Assembly (NCBI RefSeq): GCF_008704935.1
Contig: NZ_CP023692.1
Location: 7,355,501-7,419,500, forward strand
From: Streptomyces vinaceus
GTDB taxonomy: Bacteria; Actinomycetota; Actinomycetes; Streptomycetales; Streptomycetaceae
DNA length: 64,000 nt
Direction: 5' to 3'
The translations under genes were made by a program, and so were the position numbers. The notes under the pieces were generated by a model. That model did no database searches. It worked only from the letters and a program-made list of their open reading frames with translations, and was not told the origin of the DNA. Shown in pieces: positions 1-9,709 of the stretch (position 1 is the stretch's first letter; every line of letters begins with the position of its first letter).

Positions 1-282
1 GAACGGGAACGGGTAGCGATCAGGATCGTCGAGGTGCGACTTGGGTCCGGACGTGGGCCACAGCCGCTCCAGCTCGGCGGCCGTGCCGTCCACGGGCCGG
101 TCCATGTGGAGGAACCCGTCGAAGGCGCCGGGGCCGTACAGATCGAGGAACGCCTTGTAGCCGGCGGGGAGCGGGACACCGAGGTGTCCCTCGGCGGCCT
201 CCCACAGGCGGGGCCGTGCCCAGCCCCAGCAGGCCGGCTCGCCGAGCAGTTCCTTCAGTCGTTCCAAGGCGGTGGCTGTCAT
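1..282 (-). CDS. SUKH-type (SMI1/KNR4) family protein, 3' end outside window
   Basis: The gene starts with ATG at 282, preceded by a GGAGAG ribosome site, and stays open for 94 codons to the left edge, so its C-terminus is missing. The visible part includes LGVPLPAGYKAFLDLYG, which fits the start of SMI1/KNR4 (SUKH) domains. In actinobacteria such proteins often serve as immunity proteins to polymorphic toxins, but no toxin gene is visible here. The family call rests on this short motif only. It is divergent from the HEAT-repeat gene at 552. Confidence 0.6.
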   Translation of the reverse strand, partial: MTATALERLKELLGEPACWGWARPRLWEAAEGHLGVPLPAGYKAFLDLYGPGAFDGFLHMDRPVDGTAAELERLWPTSGPKSHLDDPDRYPFPF

Positions 283-551
283 CTGCTCTCCAGGTCGGCT
301 ACGTGGCCAACCCTCGCATGCGGGGACGACAGTGGGAGTCCGTGCGTGCGCCGGGCCTCCGCGCCAAAGGGCTCACGCAGTGGATGCCGAGGTCGGCCCG
401 TGCACGGCGCTGCCCGCGCACCTGCACCGCAGGGCGACGGCGTCGGGGCACGAAGGGGCCACGGCGGTGGGCGTATCTTTGCGGCCGAGGGGACGTGCCC
501 GGACTGCGAAGGCGGTATTGCGGCCGCGAAGCAGGTGGAGGAGGGGTACCG

Positions 552-2561
552 ATGAGCGACGCCCTGGCGGGGATCGACGACATCGACTGGGCGGAGCTGG
601 AGCACGCCTACGGTACGGCCGAGGACGTGCCCGGCATGCTGCGAGATCTGTACCGGTCCGAGAAGGCCGCCGATGCCGCCGATGACCTGCTCGTCCACGT
701 CTACCACCAAGGCGGCGCGGTCTGCTCCGCGGCGCCGGCCGCACTTCCGTACGTGCTCCGGGCCGCGGCCGATCCGGCCATCGCCCCGGCCGTCCGCCGC
801 GAACTCCTGGAGCTCGGCGGTTCCTTGGCCTACACGGCGAACACCGCGGATCCCCGCTTCGTCACCGATGCCTGGCCCGCCGTCTGGGATCAGGCGGTAT
901 CGGATCTGCTGCCGGTGCTCCACGATCCGGCGCCCACGAGCCGCATCGCCGCCGCGGACGCCCTCGCCGAGGCCCGTCACCGGGCCGACGAGGTGATCGC
1001 GGCGCTGCGGGCGCGGTGGCTCGTGGAGCCGGACCAGGAGTCGCGGACCCAGCTCATCGATGGGGTCGGCTCGCTGGTACCCCACGCCGACCCACCGTGC
1101 GAGGACTCCCTCGACTGGCTACGGCAGCTCATGCAGGGCGCCGAGCCTGCCACCCGTCTCGCTGCCGTGCGGGCCCTGCGCCGCGCGCTGCCGGGGGAGG
1201 ACGACAGCGCGTACGCGCGGACGGTGTCCGAGGTGCTGTTCGGCAGCGAACCGGCCACCTGGAAGCCGGGCGGCGGCGCACGCAAGGCGACGGTCGTCTG
1301 GGCGATCGGTCTACTGGGAGGAGACGGCGCGAGCCGGGCCGAAGCGATCCGGAGGCTGCTCACTCATGTGCACCCCTTGGTACGCGCGGGCGCACTGGAG
1401 GCGGCCGCCGACATGCTCAGCCGTCGGCGCTCCGCCGTGACCGAGCTGCTCCCGGAGGTGGCCCGCCTGCTGTCCGACGCCGAGCCCGACAACCGGCTCT
1501 TCGCCGCCCGGGTCCTCGGCATGTGCGGGTACGCTGCCCGCCCTTGGGCCGACACGCTGGCGGCCATGGTGACGGACGAGGGCGAGCCGTACCTGCCCGC
1601 CCAGTCCCACGCGGTCTGGGCGCTGTCAAGGCTCGGCGACGCGCGGTGCGTACCGCCGCTCGCACGCCGCCTCGCGGGCGAGCGGCTCGGATTCTCGTAC
1701 CACTCGGTCCACGCCGACGGCTGGGGGACGTACGAGCTGAGCCTGACCGAGGTCGGCGCAGGGCTCGGAGCCCACGCCGACGTGCTGCTGCCCCCGTTGC
1801 GGGCCCGGCTCTCCGCCGCCCCCACCCTCGACGAGCGTCGAGCACTCTGCCAGCTGCTGGAGTCATGGGGCGCGGCAGCGGCCCCCGCGATCCCCGAGCT
1901 GATCGACCTCCTGGACACCGACGCCGCGGTGTGGGCTCTGGACGCCCTCGCGGCCATCGGGCCGGTCGCGGCCGAGGCTGTGCCAGAGAGCCGGCTGCGT
2001 GCCCTGCTCGACGCCCCGCCCGAGGGCCAGCCGTTCGCGCCGCGCTGCCTGGCGCTCGCCTACGGGAGGCTGACCGAGGACCGGGAGCCCGCGCTCGAAC
2101 TGCTGCTTCCGAAGCTGGGCGAGCCGTATGGTCAGGGCAACCCCGCAACGTTGCTGGGGGAGTTGGGGTCAGCGGGGGCCCCGTATGCAGCGCGGTTGCG
2201 CGAACTCCTCCCCGTACACGAAGAAGGCTGGCTGCCGCTCCGCGTCGCCGAAGCGCTGTGGAAGATCACCGGACGGGCCGACGAGGTCGTCCCCGTCCTC
2301 GTACGGGCCATCGCGCCGTTCGCTGAGCGTGGCGGCGCCTACCGGGCGATCACTGAGACGGTGAAACTCCTGGCCGAGATAGGCGCGCCCGCGGCCCCCG
2401 CCGAGCCCGTCCTGAAGGCGTTCCTGGACGCCGACGAGCGGTCCGTCCCGCACGGGACATGGCGTTCCGTACCGGAGGACGACGAGTTGTGTGCCGCCGC
2501 GCGCGCCGCACTGCTCGCAATCTCCGACGACGGCCTGCACGAACTCCAGCCTCCGCGCTGA
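552..2561 (+). CDS. HEAT-repeat domain protein
   Basis: A 669-residue protein rich in Ala, Leu and Arg, built of repeated helical pairs (for example ARLLSDAEPDNRLFAARVLG and AIPELIDLLDTDAAVWALDA). These are typical HEAT/PBS-lyase-like scaffolds used for protein-protein contacts. No catalytic motif, signal peptide or membrane segment is seen, so it should be cytoplasmic. The frame is open from 216, but ATG 552 is chosen because GAGGAGGGG lies just upstream and the earlier residues are Arg-rich shadow sequence. Its partner and role are unknown. Confidence 0.8.
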   Translation: MSDALAGIDDIDWAELEHAYGTAEDVPGMLRDLYRSEKAADAADDLLVHVYHQGGAVCSAAPAALPYVLRAAADPAIAPAVRRELLELGGSLAYTANTADPRFVTDAWPAVWDQAVSDLLPVLHDPAPTSRIAAADALAEARHRADEVIAALRARWLVEPDQESRTQLIDGVGSLVPHADPPCEDSLDWLRQLMQGAEPATRLAAVRALRRALPGEDDSAYARTVSEVLFGSEPATWKPGGGARKATVVWAIGLLGGDGASRAEAIRRLLTHVHPLVRAGALEAAADMLSRRRSAVTELLPEVARLLSDAEPDNRLFAARVLGMCGYAARPWADTLAAMVTDEGEPYLPAQSHAVWALSRLGDARCVPPLARRLAGERLGFSYHSVHADGWGTYELSLTEVGAGLGAHADVLLPPLRARLSAAPTLDERRALCQLLESWGAAAAPAIPELIDLLDTDAAVWALDALAAIGPVAAEAVPESRLRALLDAPPEGQPFAPRCLALAYGRLTEDREPALELLLPKLGEPYGQGNPATLLGELGSAGAPYAARLRELLPVHEEGWLPLRVAEALWKITGRADEVVPVLVRAIAPFAERGGAYRAITETVKLLAEIGAPAAPAEPVLKAFLDADERSVPHGTWRSVPEDDELCAAARAALLAISDDGLHELQPPR

Positions 2562-2737
2562 ACATTGGGGCCGTTCAGTGGGTGCACCGGGTGGGGCCCC
2601 GACGTTCACGACCACGACGAAGCGAGGGGGACGGCCCGACGTTCCACGCGGAGACGACGGCGAAGGCGCCCTACCGGTTGATCGCCAGGAAGGGCCGGGT
2701 GGGAGACCCATTCGACCCATCGATAGCCTGCGTCGTC

Positions 2738-3175
2738 ATGATGCGCGTTTGGATCTTGCCGATGCTGTTCGTACTCTGCGGCTCAGCGGTCGCGACCGGG
2801 CTCTACTTCGAGGAGGGACCCGGTACAGCCGCAGCGCTCCTGCTGCCCTTCCTGGCGCTCGCCGGCGTGCACTCACCTCTGATCTTCCCGAGATCGATCG
2901 GGGCGCGAGAGGCAGAGCGCCGTAGCGCGGTCGACGGTCGACCGGTCGTCTTCTGGCGCCCGGGCTGCAAGTACTGCGTGCGGCTGCGCCTGCGGCTGGG
3001 CCGCAGCGCACGCCAGTTGCACTGGGTCGACATCTGGCGCGATGAGGCAGGAGCGGCGGAGGTGAGGGCTGCCAACCACGGCAACGAGACCGTGCCCACC
3101 GTCGTCGTGGCGGGCCGGCCACACACCAACCCCGATGCCGCCTGGGTACGCGAACAGCTCTCCCCACGCGCATGA
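2738..3175 (+). CDS. Membrane-anchored glutaredoxin/mycoredoxin-like protein
   Basis: A 145-residue protein. Residues about 4-45 form two hydrophobic segments (WILPMLFVLCGSAVATGLYF, then a second one). A thioredoxin-fold domain with the redox motif CKYC follows at about residues 76-79, with the cis-Pro motif TVPTVVV near residue 115. This is the layout of actinobacterial glutaredoxin-domain proteins that probably reduce mixed disulfides at the membrane. Two ATGs occur at 2738 and 2741 without a clear ribosome site, so the start is slightly uncertain. The function beyond thiol exchange is inferred. Confidence 0.75.
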   Translation: MMRVWILPMLFVLCGSAVATGLYFEEGPGTAAALLLPFLALAGVHSPLIFPRSIGAREAERRSAVDGRPVVFWRPGCKYCVRLRLRLGRSARQLHWVDIWRDEAGAAEVRAANHGNETVPTVVVAGRPHTNPDAAWVREQLSPRA

Positions 3176-3524
3176 GCGCGCAGCGGCGCACAGAGACAAA
3201 AAGACACTGCATCGGACGCTGCCGCCCCATAAGACGCCGTCCGACGACTTCGTCTCGGTGATGCGCAGGGATGCGCCCGCGCCGGTGAAGGAAGAGACCG
3301 CCTCGTCCCATTGTCGGGACCGTTGTCTCGCGAGAGGTCGGCACGGCCCTGGCGATCCTGACCGGAATACAACGAGAGCAGCCGGCGCCTTTCGGCTGCC
3401 GAGTCCGTCTTCGCTCCCGGCGGCCTGAGGATCCGGGACACCGTCACCGCAGTCACTGCGCTGCCCGGATGCTGATGCCGCACGCGAGCTACACGACGCC
3501 GGCGTTCTCGGTCTCGGCCAGGAC
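3176..3524. other. Intergenic stretch between convergent genes
   Basis: No credible gene is seen. It lies between two convergent genes and contains the stem-loop listed at 3378-3399. Confidence 0.5.
3378..3399. terminator. Candidate terminator stem-loop
   Basis: GCAGCCG and CGGCTGC form a perfect 7-bp stem around an 8-nt loop, between the convergent ends of the glutaredoxin-like and lectin genes. There is no T-tract, as is usual in Streptomyces. Confidence 0.35.
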
Positions 3525-4580
3525 CTATGGCTTGGCTGCCGCACCGCTGTCCGGCGTACTGGCGCTGGTGCGGGCGATGTACATCGTCGAACCGGCCGTC
3601 GAGTTGACGACGGGGACGGTGACGGTCGCATCCGTGGTCCACGGCTGGTTGTCGGTGTCGAAGGTCCAGGTACCCGTGACCTTCTTGCCGACGGCCGCGA
3701 AGTCGACCCAGGCGTAGTTCTTCGCCGGGACCTCCACGGTGATGCCGTTGACCGTCGTCTCGTCCGAGGAGTACGTCTGCGTCACGGACAACTGGCTGGA
3801 GATCATGGCCTGGACCTGCACGGAGACCCCGACGGAGGTGGAGACGCCGGCCGAGTACGACTGTTCCCAACCGGAGTGGTAGATCGTCGTGAAGATCTGC
3901 TTCATCGTGCTGTCGGTGCCGTTGTACCAGACGGACGAGGCGATCCGGCGGGGCAGGACCTCGGGCTGTCCCTCGGACTTCTCGGTCCACGAGCAGGTCG
4001 ACGTGTTCTTGGAACACAGGTCCGCGTAGTAGTCGAGCGCGAGGCTTCGCGCTTCGGCGGCCTTCGACGCGGGGACCGTCCATTCCTGGCTCGCGCTGCC
4101 GTTGCAGGGGTTGGGCTGGGCGAGGATCCCCCACAGGTGGAGGCCGCCCCGGTTGTCCATGCAGTACTCGGTGCCGCTGGAGTTGTCGCGGCGGACGATC
4201 CCGAACCTGTTGGGCTTGCCGTCGACGGGGCGGAAGTGCCACTGCTCGCCTTCCTTGCCGCAGGACTGCTGCTGGGCGGGCTGGGAGGCGTAGATGCATT
4301 TTCCGGATGCGGTGTTGGCGATGTTGAACTGGCCGGGGTTCGCGAGCTTGATCAGGCGCCAGTTCGGGTAGTTGGTTCCGTCGGGGGTGACGGAGATCTG
4401 GTTCCCGTCGTTGTTGCCCGTCGCATTGAGGGTGCCGTCCGCGTTGGTGAAGGTATACGTATCGGCCGCGGTCGCGGCGGCTGCGGGGCTCGCGGCGAGA
4501 CCGAGTACCGGCGTGATGACGACGAGGGCGAGAGCGGGGGCCGTCAAGAGCTTCACGGTGCGTAAGAAGTGGGTTTTCAT
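3525..4580 (-). CDS. Secreted ricin-type lectin with aerolysin/MTX2-like C-terminal domain
   Basis: A 351-residue exported protein. Start ATG 4580 is preceded by GAAGGCGG and opens a clear Sec signal peptide ending in ASPAAAATA. Residues about 40-190 look like a beta-trefoil lectin, with GKCIYAS, GEQWHF, EYCMDN and QEWTV. The rest is rich in alternating Ser/Thr/Val (VSTSVGVSVQVQAMISSQLS), as in the membrane-inserting hairpin of aerolysin/ETX-MTX2 pore formers. A sugar-binding, possibly pore-forming secreted protein is the inference; the lectin half is the firmer call. No immunity or partner gene is adjacent. Confidence 0.65.
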   Translation of the reverse strand: MKTHFLRTVKLLTAPALALVVITPVLGLAASPAAAATAADTYTFTNADGTLNATGNNDGNQISVTPDGTNYPNWRLIKLANPGQFNIANTASGKCIYASQPAQQQSCGKEGEQWHFRPVDGKPNRFGIVRRDNSSGTEYCMDNRGGLHLWGILAQPNPCNGSASQEWTVPASKAAEARSLALDYYADLCSKNTSTCSWTEKSEGQPEVLPRRIASSVWYNGTDSTMKQIFTTIYHSGWEQSYSAGVSTSVGVSVQVQAMISSQLSVTQTYSSDETTVNGITVEVPAKNYAWVDFAAVGKKVTGTWTFDTDNQPWTTDATVTVPVVNSTAGSTMYIARTSASTPDSGAAAKP

Positions 4581-5387
4581 GGCCGCCTTCGGTTGGGTCT
4601 TCCTGTGGGTCCCGCTGCTGAGAGCGGTGAACGCAAGGGGCGGTGGACGGCGCGCCAGACGGCCGAGCACCTTCGGCACCCAGTCACGCATGCACATCCC
4701 GGGCCGCCAACCCGTAACGATCCGGAGTGACAACGCGGTCGGCGTCGTGGTCGAAGACCCGCAGCTGCCGCGGATCGGAGCGATCCGGCACCTGGTTGAC
4801 GACGATCTGCGCTCTTGGGTGGGACATGCGCCGCCAGTCGGCGTGGGAGCGCCTCGTCAGGAGCGGCGGATCAGCGGATCAACAGCCGTGCGCACGGGGG
4901 ATGTCGGCCCGAAACAGCATGGTCGACACACGTAGCAGGTCTACGTCGCGACGCGATACGAGTACGGGGACCATGGGCCGCATCCTGTCGGCGCGTGCGG
5001 CCAGCGTGCGAGCGGCGTTGCCGCGCCATCCTGGCGGCGGTCCTCGGCGGTCCTCGGCGGTCATGGAGCCACCCCCGCCGCGAGGGGGCGGTGCGCTCGA
5101 TCGCCGCTGCCGAGAGTCGGTGAATGAGCATCAATTGCCGTTCACTCCGCGACAGTTCTTTACGGGCGTGTTGCGAATACCTGTGCCATCTGTGTCGGCA
5201 CGTATCGAGATCTTGTTCTTCCCGTGAAGAGGTGGGCGGCGAATCCGACATGAGCGGCCGAACCGCCATTTACGCCCCGTGACATGTCCACGGCCTCTTG
5301 AGAGTCTCGCTGCTCATCAAGGCATTCCTCCTTGCAGAGGTGGACGGCGATCCCGTCCAACTCCCCACGACTCTCTGGAGAATCCGC
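4581..5387. other. Divergent intergenic region, about 800 nt
   Basis: It separates the lectin gene from the metalloprotease and must hold both promoters. Around 5110-5290 it is noticeably more AT-rich than its surroundings. A 47-codon minus-strand frame at 4684-4827 has coding-like composition but no match I recognise. No convincing gene is present. Confidence 0.4.
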
Positions 5388-7058
5388 ATGTTCTCGATCA
5401 CACCCGCCAGCGGCAGGGCGCGCCGGCTGGCCCTCGTGTCCGGCGCAGCCGTCCTCACCGGCACCCTCCTCGCCGCCGGCACTTCCGCGGCGTCAGCGGG
5501 AGCCGTCCCGGCGCCCGGCGAAGTCAACTCCGCTGCGGCCACTGCCGCGTCCCTCGGACTCGGTGGCGAGGAGAAGCTGGTCGTCAAGGACGTCATCAAG
5601 GACGCAGACGGCACGGTCCACACCCGCTACGAGCGCACTTACGCCGGCCTTCCCGTCCTCGGCGGCGACCTGGTCGTCCACCGCAGCGCCGACGGCGCCG
5701 TCACATCGGTCACCAAGGCCACCGAGGCCGACATCAAGGTCGCCTCGGTCACCCCGAAGCTGGCCCCGACCGCAGCCAACTCCGCCGCGGTCCAGGCTGC
5801 CGAGGCCGCGAACACCAAGGGCGCCGCCACCGGCGACGCCCCGCGCAAGGTCATCTGGGCCGCCGACGGCAAGCCCGTCCTCGCCTACGAGACCGTCGTC
5901 ACGGGCACCCAGCACGACGGCGTCACCCCGAGCCGGCTGCGCGTCATCACCGACGCCAACACCGGCCAGAAGCTGTACGAGGCCCAGCTCATCCGCGACA
6001 TAGCCGGCGGCATCACCGCGAAGAGCGGTTCCACGGCCGCGAAGCCCAGCGCCGCCGCGCCCGCCGCCGCGGTCGGCACCGGCGCCAGCCAGTACAGCGG
6101 TAGCGTCGCCCTCAACACCACCAAGACGTCCACGGGTTACTCCCTGGTCGACAGCGTGCGCGGCGGCTCCAGCACCGTCGACCTCAAGCACAAGACGAGC
6201 GGCAAGGGCACGGTCTTCACCGACGCGGACAACAAGTGGGGGAACGGCCTGCCCGCCAACAACCAGACGGCCGCCGTTGACGCCGCCTACGGCGCCGCCC
6301 AGACGTGGGACTTCTACAAGAACGTCCTGCACCGCAACGGCATCAAGAACGACGGGCGGGCTCCGGTCTCCCGTGTCCACTACGGAAACGCCTACCAGAA
6401 CGCGTTCTGGGACGACCAGTCCTTCACGATCACCTATGGCGACGGCGCGAGCAACCAGCACGCCCTCACCCAGCTCGACGTGGCCGGCCACGAGTTCAGC
6501 CACGGCGTCACCTCCGCCACCGCGGACCTCCAGTACTCCGGCGAGTCCGGCGGCCTGAACGAGGCCACCTCGGACATCTTCGGCACCGCGGTGGAGTGGA
6601 ACGCGAACAACGCCCAGGACAAGGGCGACTACCTGCTCGGCGAGAAGATCGACATCTTCGGCAACGGCAAGCCGCTGCGCTACCAGGACAAGCCGAGCAA
6701 GGACGGCCGCGGCTCGGCCGACTACTGGAGCGCCGGTGTCGGCGACCTCGACGTGCACTACTCCTCCGGCGTCGCCAACCACTTCTTCTACCTGCTGTCC
6801 GAGGGCAGCGGCGCGAAGGACATCAACGGCGTGCACTACGACAGCCCGACCGTGGACGGCTCGACCGTCACCGGCATCGGCCGGGACAAGGCGGTTCAGA
6901 TCTGGTACAAGGCGCTGACCGCGTACTTCACGTCCACCACCGACTACCACGGGGCCCGCGAGGGCACGCTGAAGGCAGCCGCTGACCTGTACGGCGCGAA
7001 CAGTGCCGAGGCCAAGGCGGTGGACGCCGCCTGGGCCGGGGTGAACGTCAAGCCCTGA
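5388..7058 (+). CDS. Secreted M4 (thermolysin-family) zinc metallopeptidase
   Basis: A 556-residue preproenzyme. Start ATG 5388 has GGAG seven bases upstream and opens a signal peptide (RRLALVSGAAVLTGTLLAAG). A propeptide of FTP/PepSY type spans about residues 45-215. The catalytic domain carries the zinc motif HEFSH near residue 368 and the third ligand in GGLNEATSD about 24 residues on, followed by the M4 C-terminal helical domain. It is an extracellular neutral protease that should mature by self-cleavage. All the key residues I looked for are present. A strong hairpin follows the stop. Confidence 0.95.
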   Translation: MFSITPASGRARRLALVSGAAVLTGTLLAAGTSAASAGAVPAPGEVNSAAATAASLGLGGEEKLVVKDVIKDADGTVHTRYERTYAGLPVLGGDLVVHRSADGAVTSVTKATEADIKVASVTPKLAPTAANSAAVQAAEAANTKGAATGDAPRKVIWAADGKPVLAYETVVTGTQHDGVTPSRLRVITDANTGQKLYEAQLIRDIAGGITAKSGSTAAKPSAAAPAAAVGTGASQYSGSVALNTTKTSTGYSLVDSVRGGSSTVDLKHKTSGKGTVFTDADNKWGNGLPANNQTAAVDAAYGAAQTWDFYKNVLHRNGIKNDGRAPVSRVHYGNAYQNAFWDDQSFTITYGDGASNQHALTQLDVAGHEFSHGVTSATADLQYSGESGGLNEATSDIFGTAVEWNANNAQDKGDYLLGEKIDIFGNGKPLRYQDKPSKDGRGSADYWSAGVGDLDVHYSSGVANHFFYLLSEGSGAKDINGVHYDSPTVDGSTVTGIGRDKAVQIWYKALTAYFTSTTDYHGAREGTLKAAADLYGANSAEAKAVDAAWAGVNVKP

Positions 7059-7074
7059 CCACCGGAGCAAGCAC

Positions 7075-7111
7075 GCGGCGCCGCACCGATGTCGAACCGG
7101 TGCGGCGCCGC
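7075..7111 (+). terminator. Strong hairpin terminator of the M4 protease gene
   Basis: Positions 7075-7088 and 7098-7111 form a perfect 14-bp GC-rich stem with a 9-nt loop, 17 bases after the protease stop codon. Confidence 0.8.
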
Positions 7112-7260
7112 CGCGCTTCGCCCATCGCTCCGCGCCGTGCCCCGCCGGCTGCGGGCTGCGGGCTGCGGTGGCACCACCCGCGAGAACGCCCGTACGACGG
7201 CCTCTTGCGGCGGTACGCGGTCGCCGGACTCGAAGCGGCGCAGCGGCCCAGCTCTCAGCG

Positions 7261-7989
7261 TCACCCCCTACTTTCGGCGGTACCCGTGACCGCCGGGCCA
7301 AGTCCGGCGGGGAGGCGGGCCACCGCCAGGGCGACGGCCTCTTCTGCTGTGACGGCCTCGTCGATGACGTCGGAGTGAGGATGTTTCAGCACGCGGAACG
7401 GACTGCCGCCGTGCGACGGGGCGATGGCGACCTCGTTGCGGAACGGGAATCCGGTGCAGGAGCTGAAGCCGAGCGTCCAGTGGCTGGAGAACACGTAGAG
7501 CTCTCGCAGCCGCCGTTCGGCGTGTGCCGCTTCTACGAGGGCGCCGAACTCAGGGAAATCCGGTGCCTCGGCCGCCTGTCTCCGCATCGAACGCCACTGC
7601 AGCTCCACTACCGCGACCGGCCCGCGGTCGTGCGCCTCGGCGCGCTCGTCGGAGTGCAGAAACGGCAGCGCCGCCCGCAGCTCCCGCAGGCTCCTGCCCT
7701 GTCCCCAGGCCACGCCCGACCTGACGACATCCGCCAGGTCGGGCGTGGATCCGGTGATGAGTTCTACCCCCTGGCTCCAGCCGGAGACACCGAACCGACG
7801 GCTGTCGGCCCCGATGTGCACGGACAGCGGCTTCCGCTCGGGGACCGACGCGGCGATGCCCGCCGAAACGAGTTCCCCCCAGTCGCCGGGCACCACCGCG
7901 AGATCGGCACCCAGGTCGGCCGCCAGTAGTTCCAGCGCGGCGGCAAGGCTGCCCGCGGCTGCCAGTTCGGGATAGAGATCGGCGTTCAC
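7261..7989 (-). CDS. DUF6193-type protein
   Basis: About 242 residues, beginning near LYPELAAAGSLAAALELLA. It has no signal peptide. WGQGRSLRELRAALPFLHSD and the VELQWRSMRR segment resemble the actinobacterial DUF6193 family, labelled as natural-product associated in annotation although no reaction is established. GTG 7989 is chosen because family-like sequence starts there, but its GGAG directly touches the start codon. A longer form from GTG 8076 is possible. It is not close to the cluster in this window. Confidence 0.6.
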   Translation of the reverse strand: MNADLYPELAAAGSLAAALELLAADLGADLAVVPGDWGELVSAGIAASVPERKPLSVHIGADSRRFGVSGWSQGVELITGSTPDLADVVRSGVAWGQGRSLRELRAALPFLHSDERAEAHDRGPVAVVELQWRSMRRQAAEAPDFPEFGALVEAAHAERRLRELYVFSSHWTLGFSSCTGFPFRNEVAIAPSHGGSPFRVLKHPHSDVIDEAVTAEEAVALAVARLPAGLGPAVTGTAESRG

Positions 7990-8189
7990 CTCCGAAGTCT
8001 GCCATTGCCCTGCCGGCCGCCGCCGAAGGGCTGGACTGCTGCCGGGCCGTTCGTGCACCGCTGAGGGGTGTTCCACACGGGTGAGTCGTCGTGTGACCCT
8101 GCGCGCCGTGCGAATGCGTGCTCGAAGACGTCGTTATCGTGCGGGTCGACGCGATGTGCACCCGCGAGCCGAGAGGTGCTGACTGTCCA

Positions 8190-9095
8190 GTGACCGGAAA
8201 ACCACTCCCGCTGTGTCTGGCGGCACTGTGCCTCCTCGCCTCTGCTGCCTGCGGTACGGCCCGCAGCACCACGGCGGCCCCTCCTGCCGGCCGTGACGTC
8301 ACCGCACCCGCACCCGCACCCGCAACCTCGGCGCCGGCACTGAAGCTCGTCCATGCGTTCGCTGAGGGGCGGGTCGGTGGCATTCCCTTCAACTGTGAGG
8401 CCACCAGGCACCACGGTTCCGGCGGGCGGCCCGCGGTCTGGGTGTCGTCGCAGACGACCGACACCCGGGCGGTAGCCCTGGGATCTCGGTCGGCCCTCTG
8501 TCTGTCCGGCTTTCCGGGTACCGGGCCGATCACCGTCACGGTGAAGGCCGGAGGGCGCACCTACACCACTCCTCTGAAGCGCGTGAGCAAGTCCGTCTCC
8601 AAGCAGTCGGACGCCGCTCTCTTCGACGGCCGCGAGATGGAGGTCACGGAAAGGGGCGGCGGCATGCTGACGAGCGGCGACTGGATCTTCCTTCCCTCCG
8701 GCTCCATCCGAGAGGCGCTCGGAAGGTCCGGCCGGCTCGACCTGACGGCCGTTTCCGGTGACGTGAAGGCCGCCAACGCGGAGCCCCTGAGCCGACAACC
8801 GGGGGCGGCCACCGAGGACGGCTGGGAGCGAAGTCGCCGGATCGCTCTGTACGGATATCCGGCCGGCTCCCGCGTGCCGGTCGGGCTCTACCGGGTGAAG
8901 GCCTCCTCGACGGAGGGGCGAAACGCAGTGCTGGAGAGGCAGGTCGGCGTGGTGGCGATGCCGGCCTCGCGCGTTGCCGACTTCACCGTTCCCCAGGACG
9001 TGTTCCGCACCGTCAGCGTGGCCGCCCCGCAAGGCAAGGACACGTACTGCTTGTCCGTCCCCGGGGTAGACCAGAGCGTCACACATCCGCTCTGA
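8190..9095 (+). CDS. Putative secreted lipoprotein
   Basis: A 301-residue protein opening with a lipoprotein signal (PLPLCLAALCLLASAAC), whose Cys at about residue 21 should be lipidated. An Ala/Pro-rich linker follows (TAPAPAPATSAPA). The rest is a soluble domain of about 250 residues with no motif I recognise. GTG 8190 has GAGAGGTG nearby and puts the lipobox at the right distance. It probably sits on the outer face of the membrane. Function unknown. Confidence 0.7.
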   Translation: MTGKPLPLCLAALCLLASAACGTARSTTAAPPAGRDVTAPAPAPATSAPALKLVHAFAEGRVGGIPFNCEATRHHGSGGRPAVWVSSQTTDTRAVALGSRSALCLSGFPGTGPITVTVKAGGRTYTTPLKRVSKSVSKQSDAALFDGREMEVTERGGGMLTSGDWIFLPSGSIREALGRSGRLDLTAVSGDVKAANAEPLSRQPGAATEDGWERSRRIALYGYPAGSRVPVGLYRVKASSTEGRNAVLERQVGVVAMPASRVADFTVPQDVFRTVSVAAPQGKDTYCLSVPGVDQSVTHPL

Positions 9096-9289
9096 CAGCC
9101 GACCGGCAGGTGTGGTCGGGCTCCGCGTCCGGCGACGCGGTCAGCGACGCGTCGGGCCGGCCCACCCCCGTCACCGTGCCCGCTGCCCGGCCTGCTGCGC
9201 ACCTTGGGGACTCGGGGGATCGGCCCGTTCGCGCGTACTCCGTTCACATCGGCACGCTGCGCACGCTGCGCACGCCGCCCCGGCGGCCG

Positions 9290-9709
9290 TCAGGCCGTGG
9301 GCTCGATGCCGAGTTCGGTGAGCAGGGAGCGGATGCGCCCTTCGATCTCGTCGCGGATCGGCCGTACCGCGGAGACGCCTTGGCCGGCCGGGTCTGCGAG
9401 CTGCCAGTCCAGGTAGCGCTTGCCGGGGAAGTAGGGACAGGCATCGCCGCAGCCCATGGTGATCACCACGTCCGAGGACTGCACCGCTTCCGCGGTGAGC
9501 ACCTTGGGGGTTTCGGCGGAGATGTCGATCCCGGCCTCCCGCATGGCCTCGACCACCGCCGGGTTCACCGTGTCGGCGGGGGCGGATCCGGCCGAGCGGA
9601 CCTGGACGCGGTCGCCGCCGAGGTGGGTGAGGAAGGCGGCGGCCATTTGGGACCGGCCGGCGTTGTGCACGCAGACGAACAGGACGGACGGGGTGGTGGA
9701 GGTGCTCAT
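9290..9709 (-). CDS. arsC: Arsenate reductase, low-molecular-weight phosphatase type
   Basis: A 139-residue enzyme that reduces arsenate to arsenite. The N-terminal anion-binding loop CVHNAGRS holds the nucleophilic Cys (about residue 13), and MGCGDACPYFPG carries the further cysteines typical of the thioredoxin-coupled class. Its ATG overlaps the stop of the aquaporin remnant (ATGA), so it is the last gene of a short operon headed by arsR. The arsenite exit channel of that operon is damaged. Confidence 0.9.
   Translation of the reverse strand: MSTSTTPSVLFVCVHNAGRSQMAAAFLTHLGGDRVQVRSAGSAPADTVNPAVVEAMREAGIDISAETPKVLTAEAVQSSDVVITMGCGDACPYFPGKRYLDWQLADPAGQGVSAVRPIRDEIEGRIRSLLTELGIEPTA

Noticed and set aside
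4871..5269. A 132-codon minus-strand frame between the lectin and protease genes
   Set aside because: Arg/Ser-rich, no motif, and it crosses the AT-rich promoter region.
9241..9285. Short tandem GCACGCTGC repeats
   Set aside because: Only two and a half copies of 9 bp in GC-rich sequence; no clear function.
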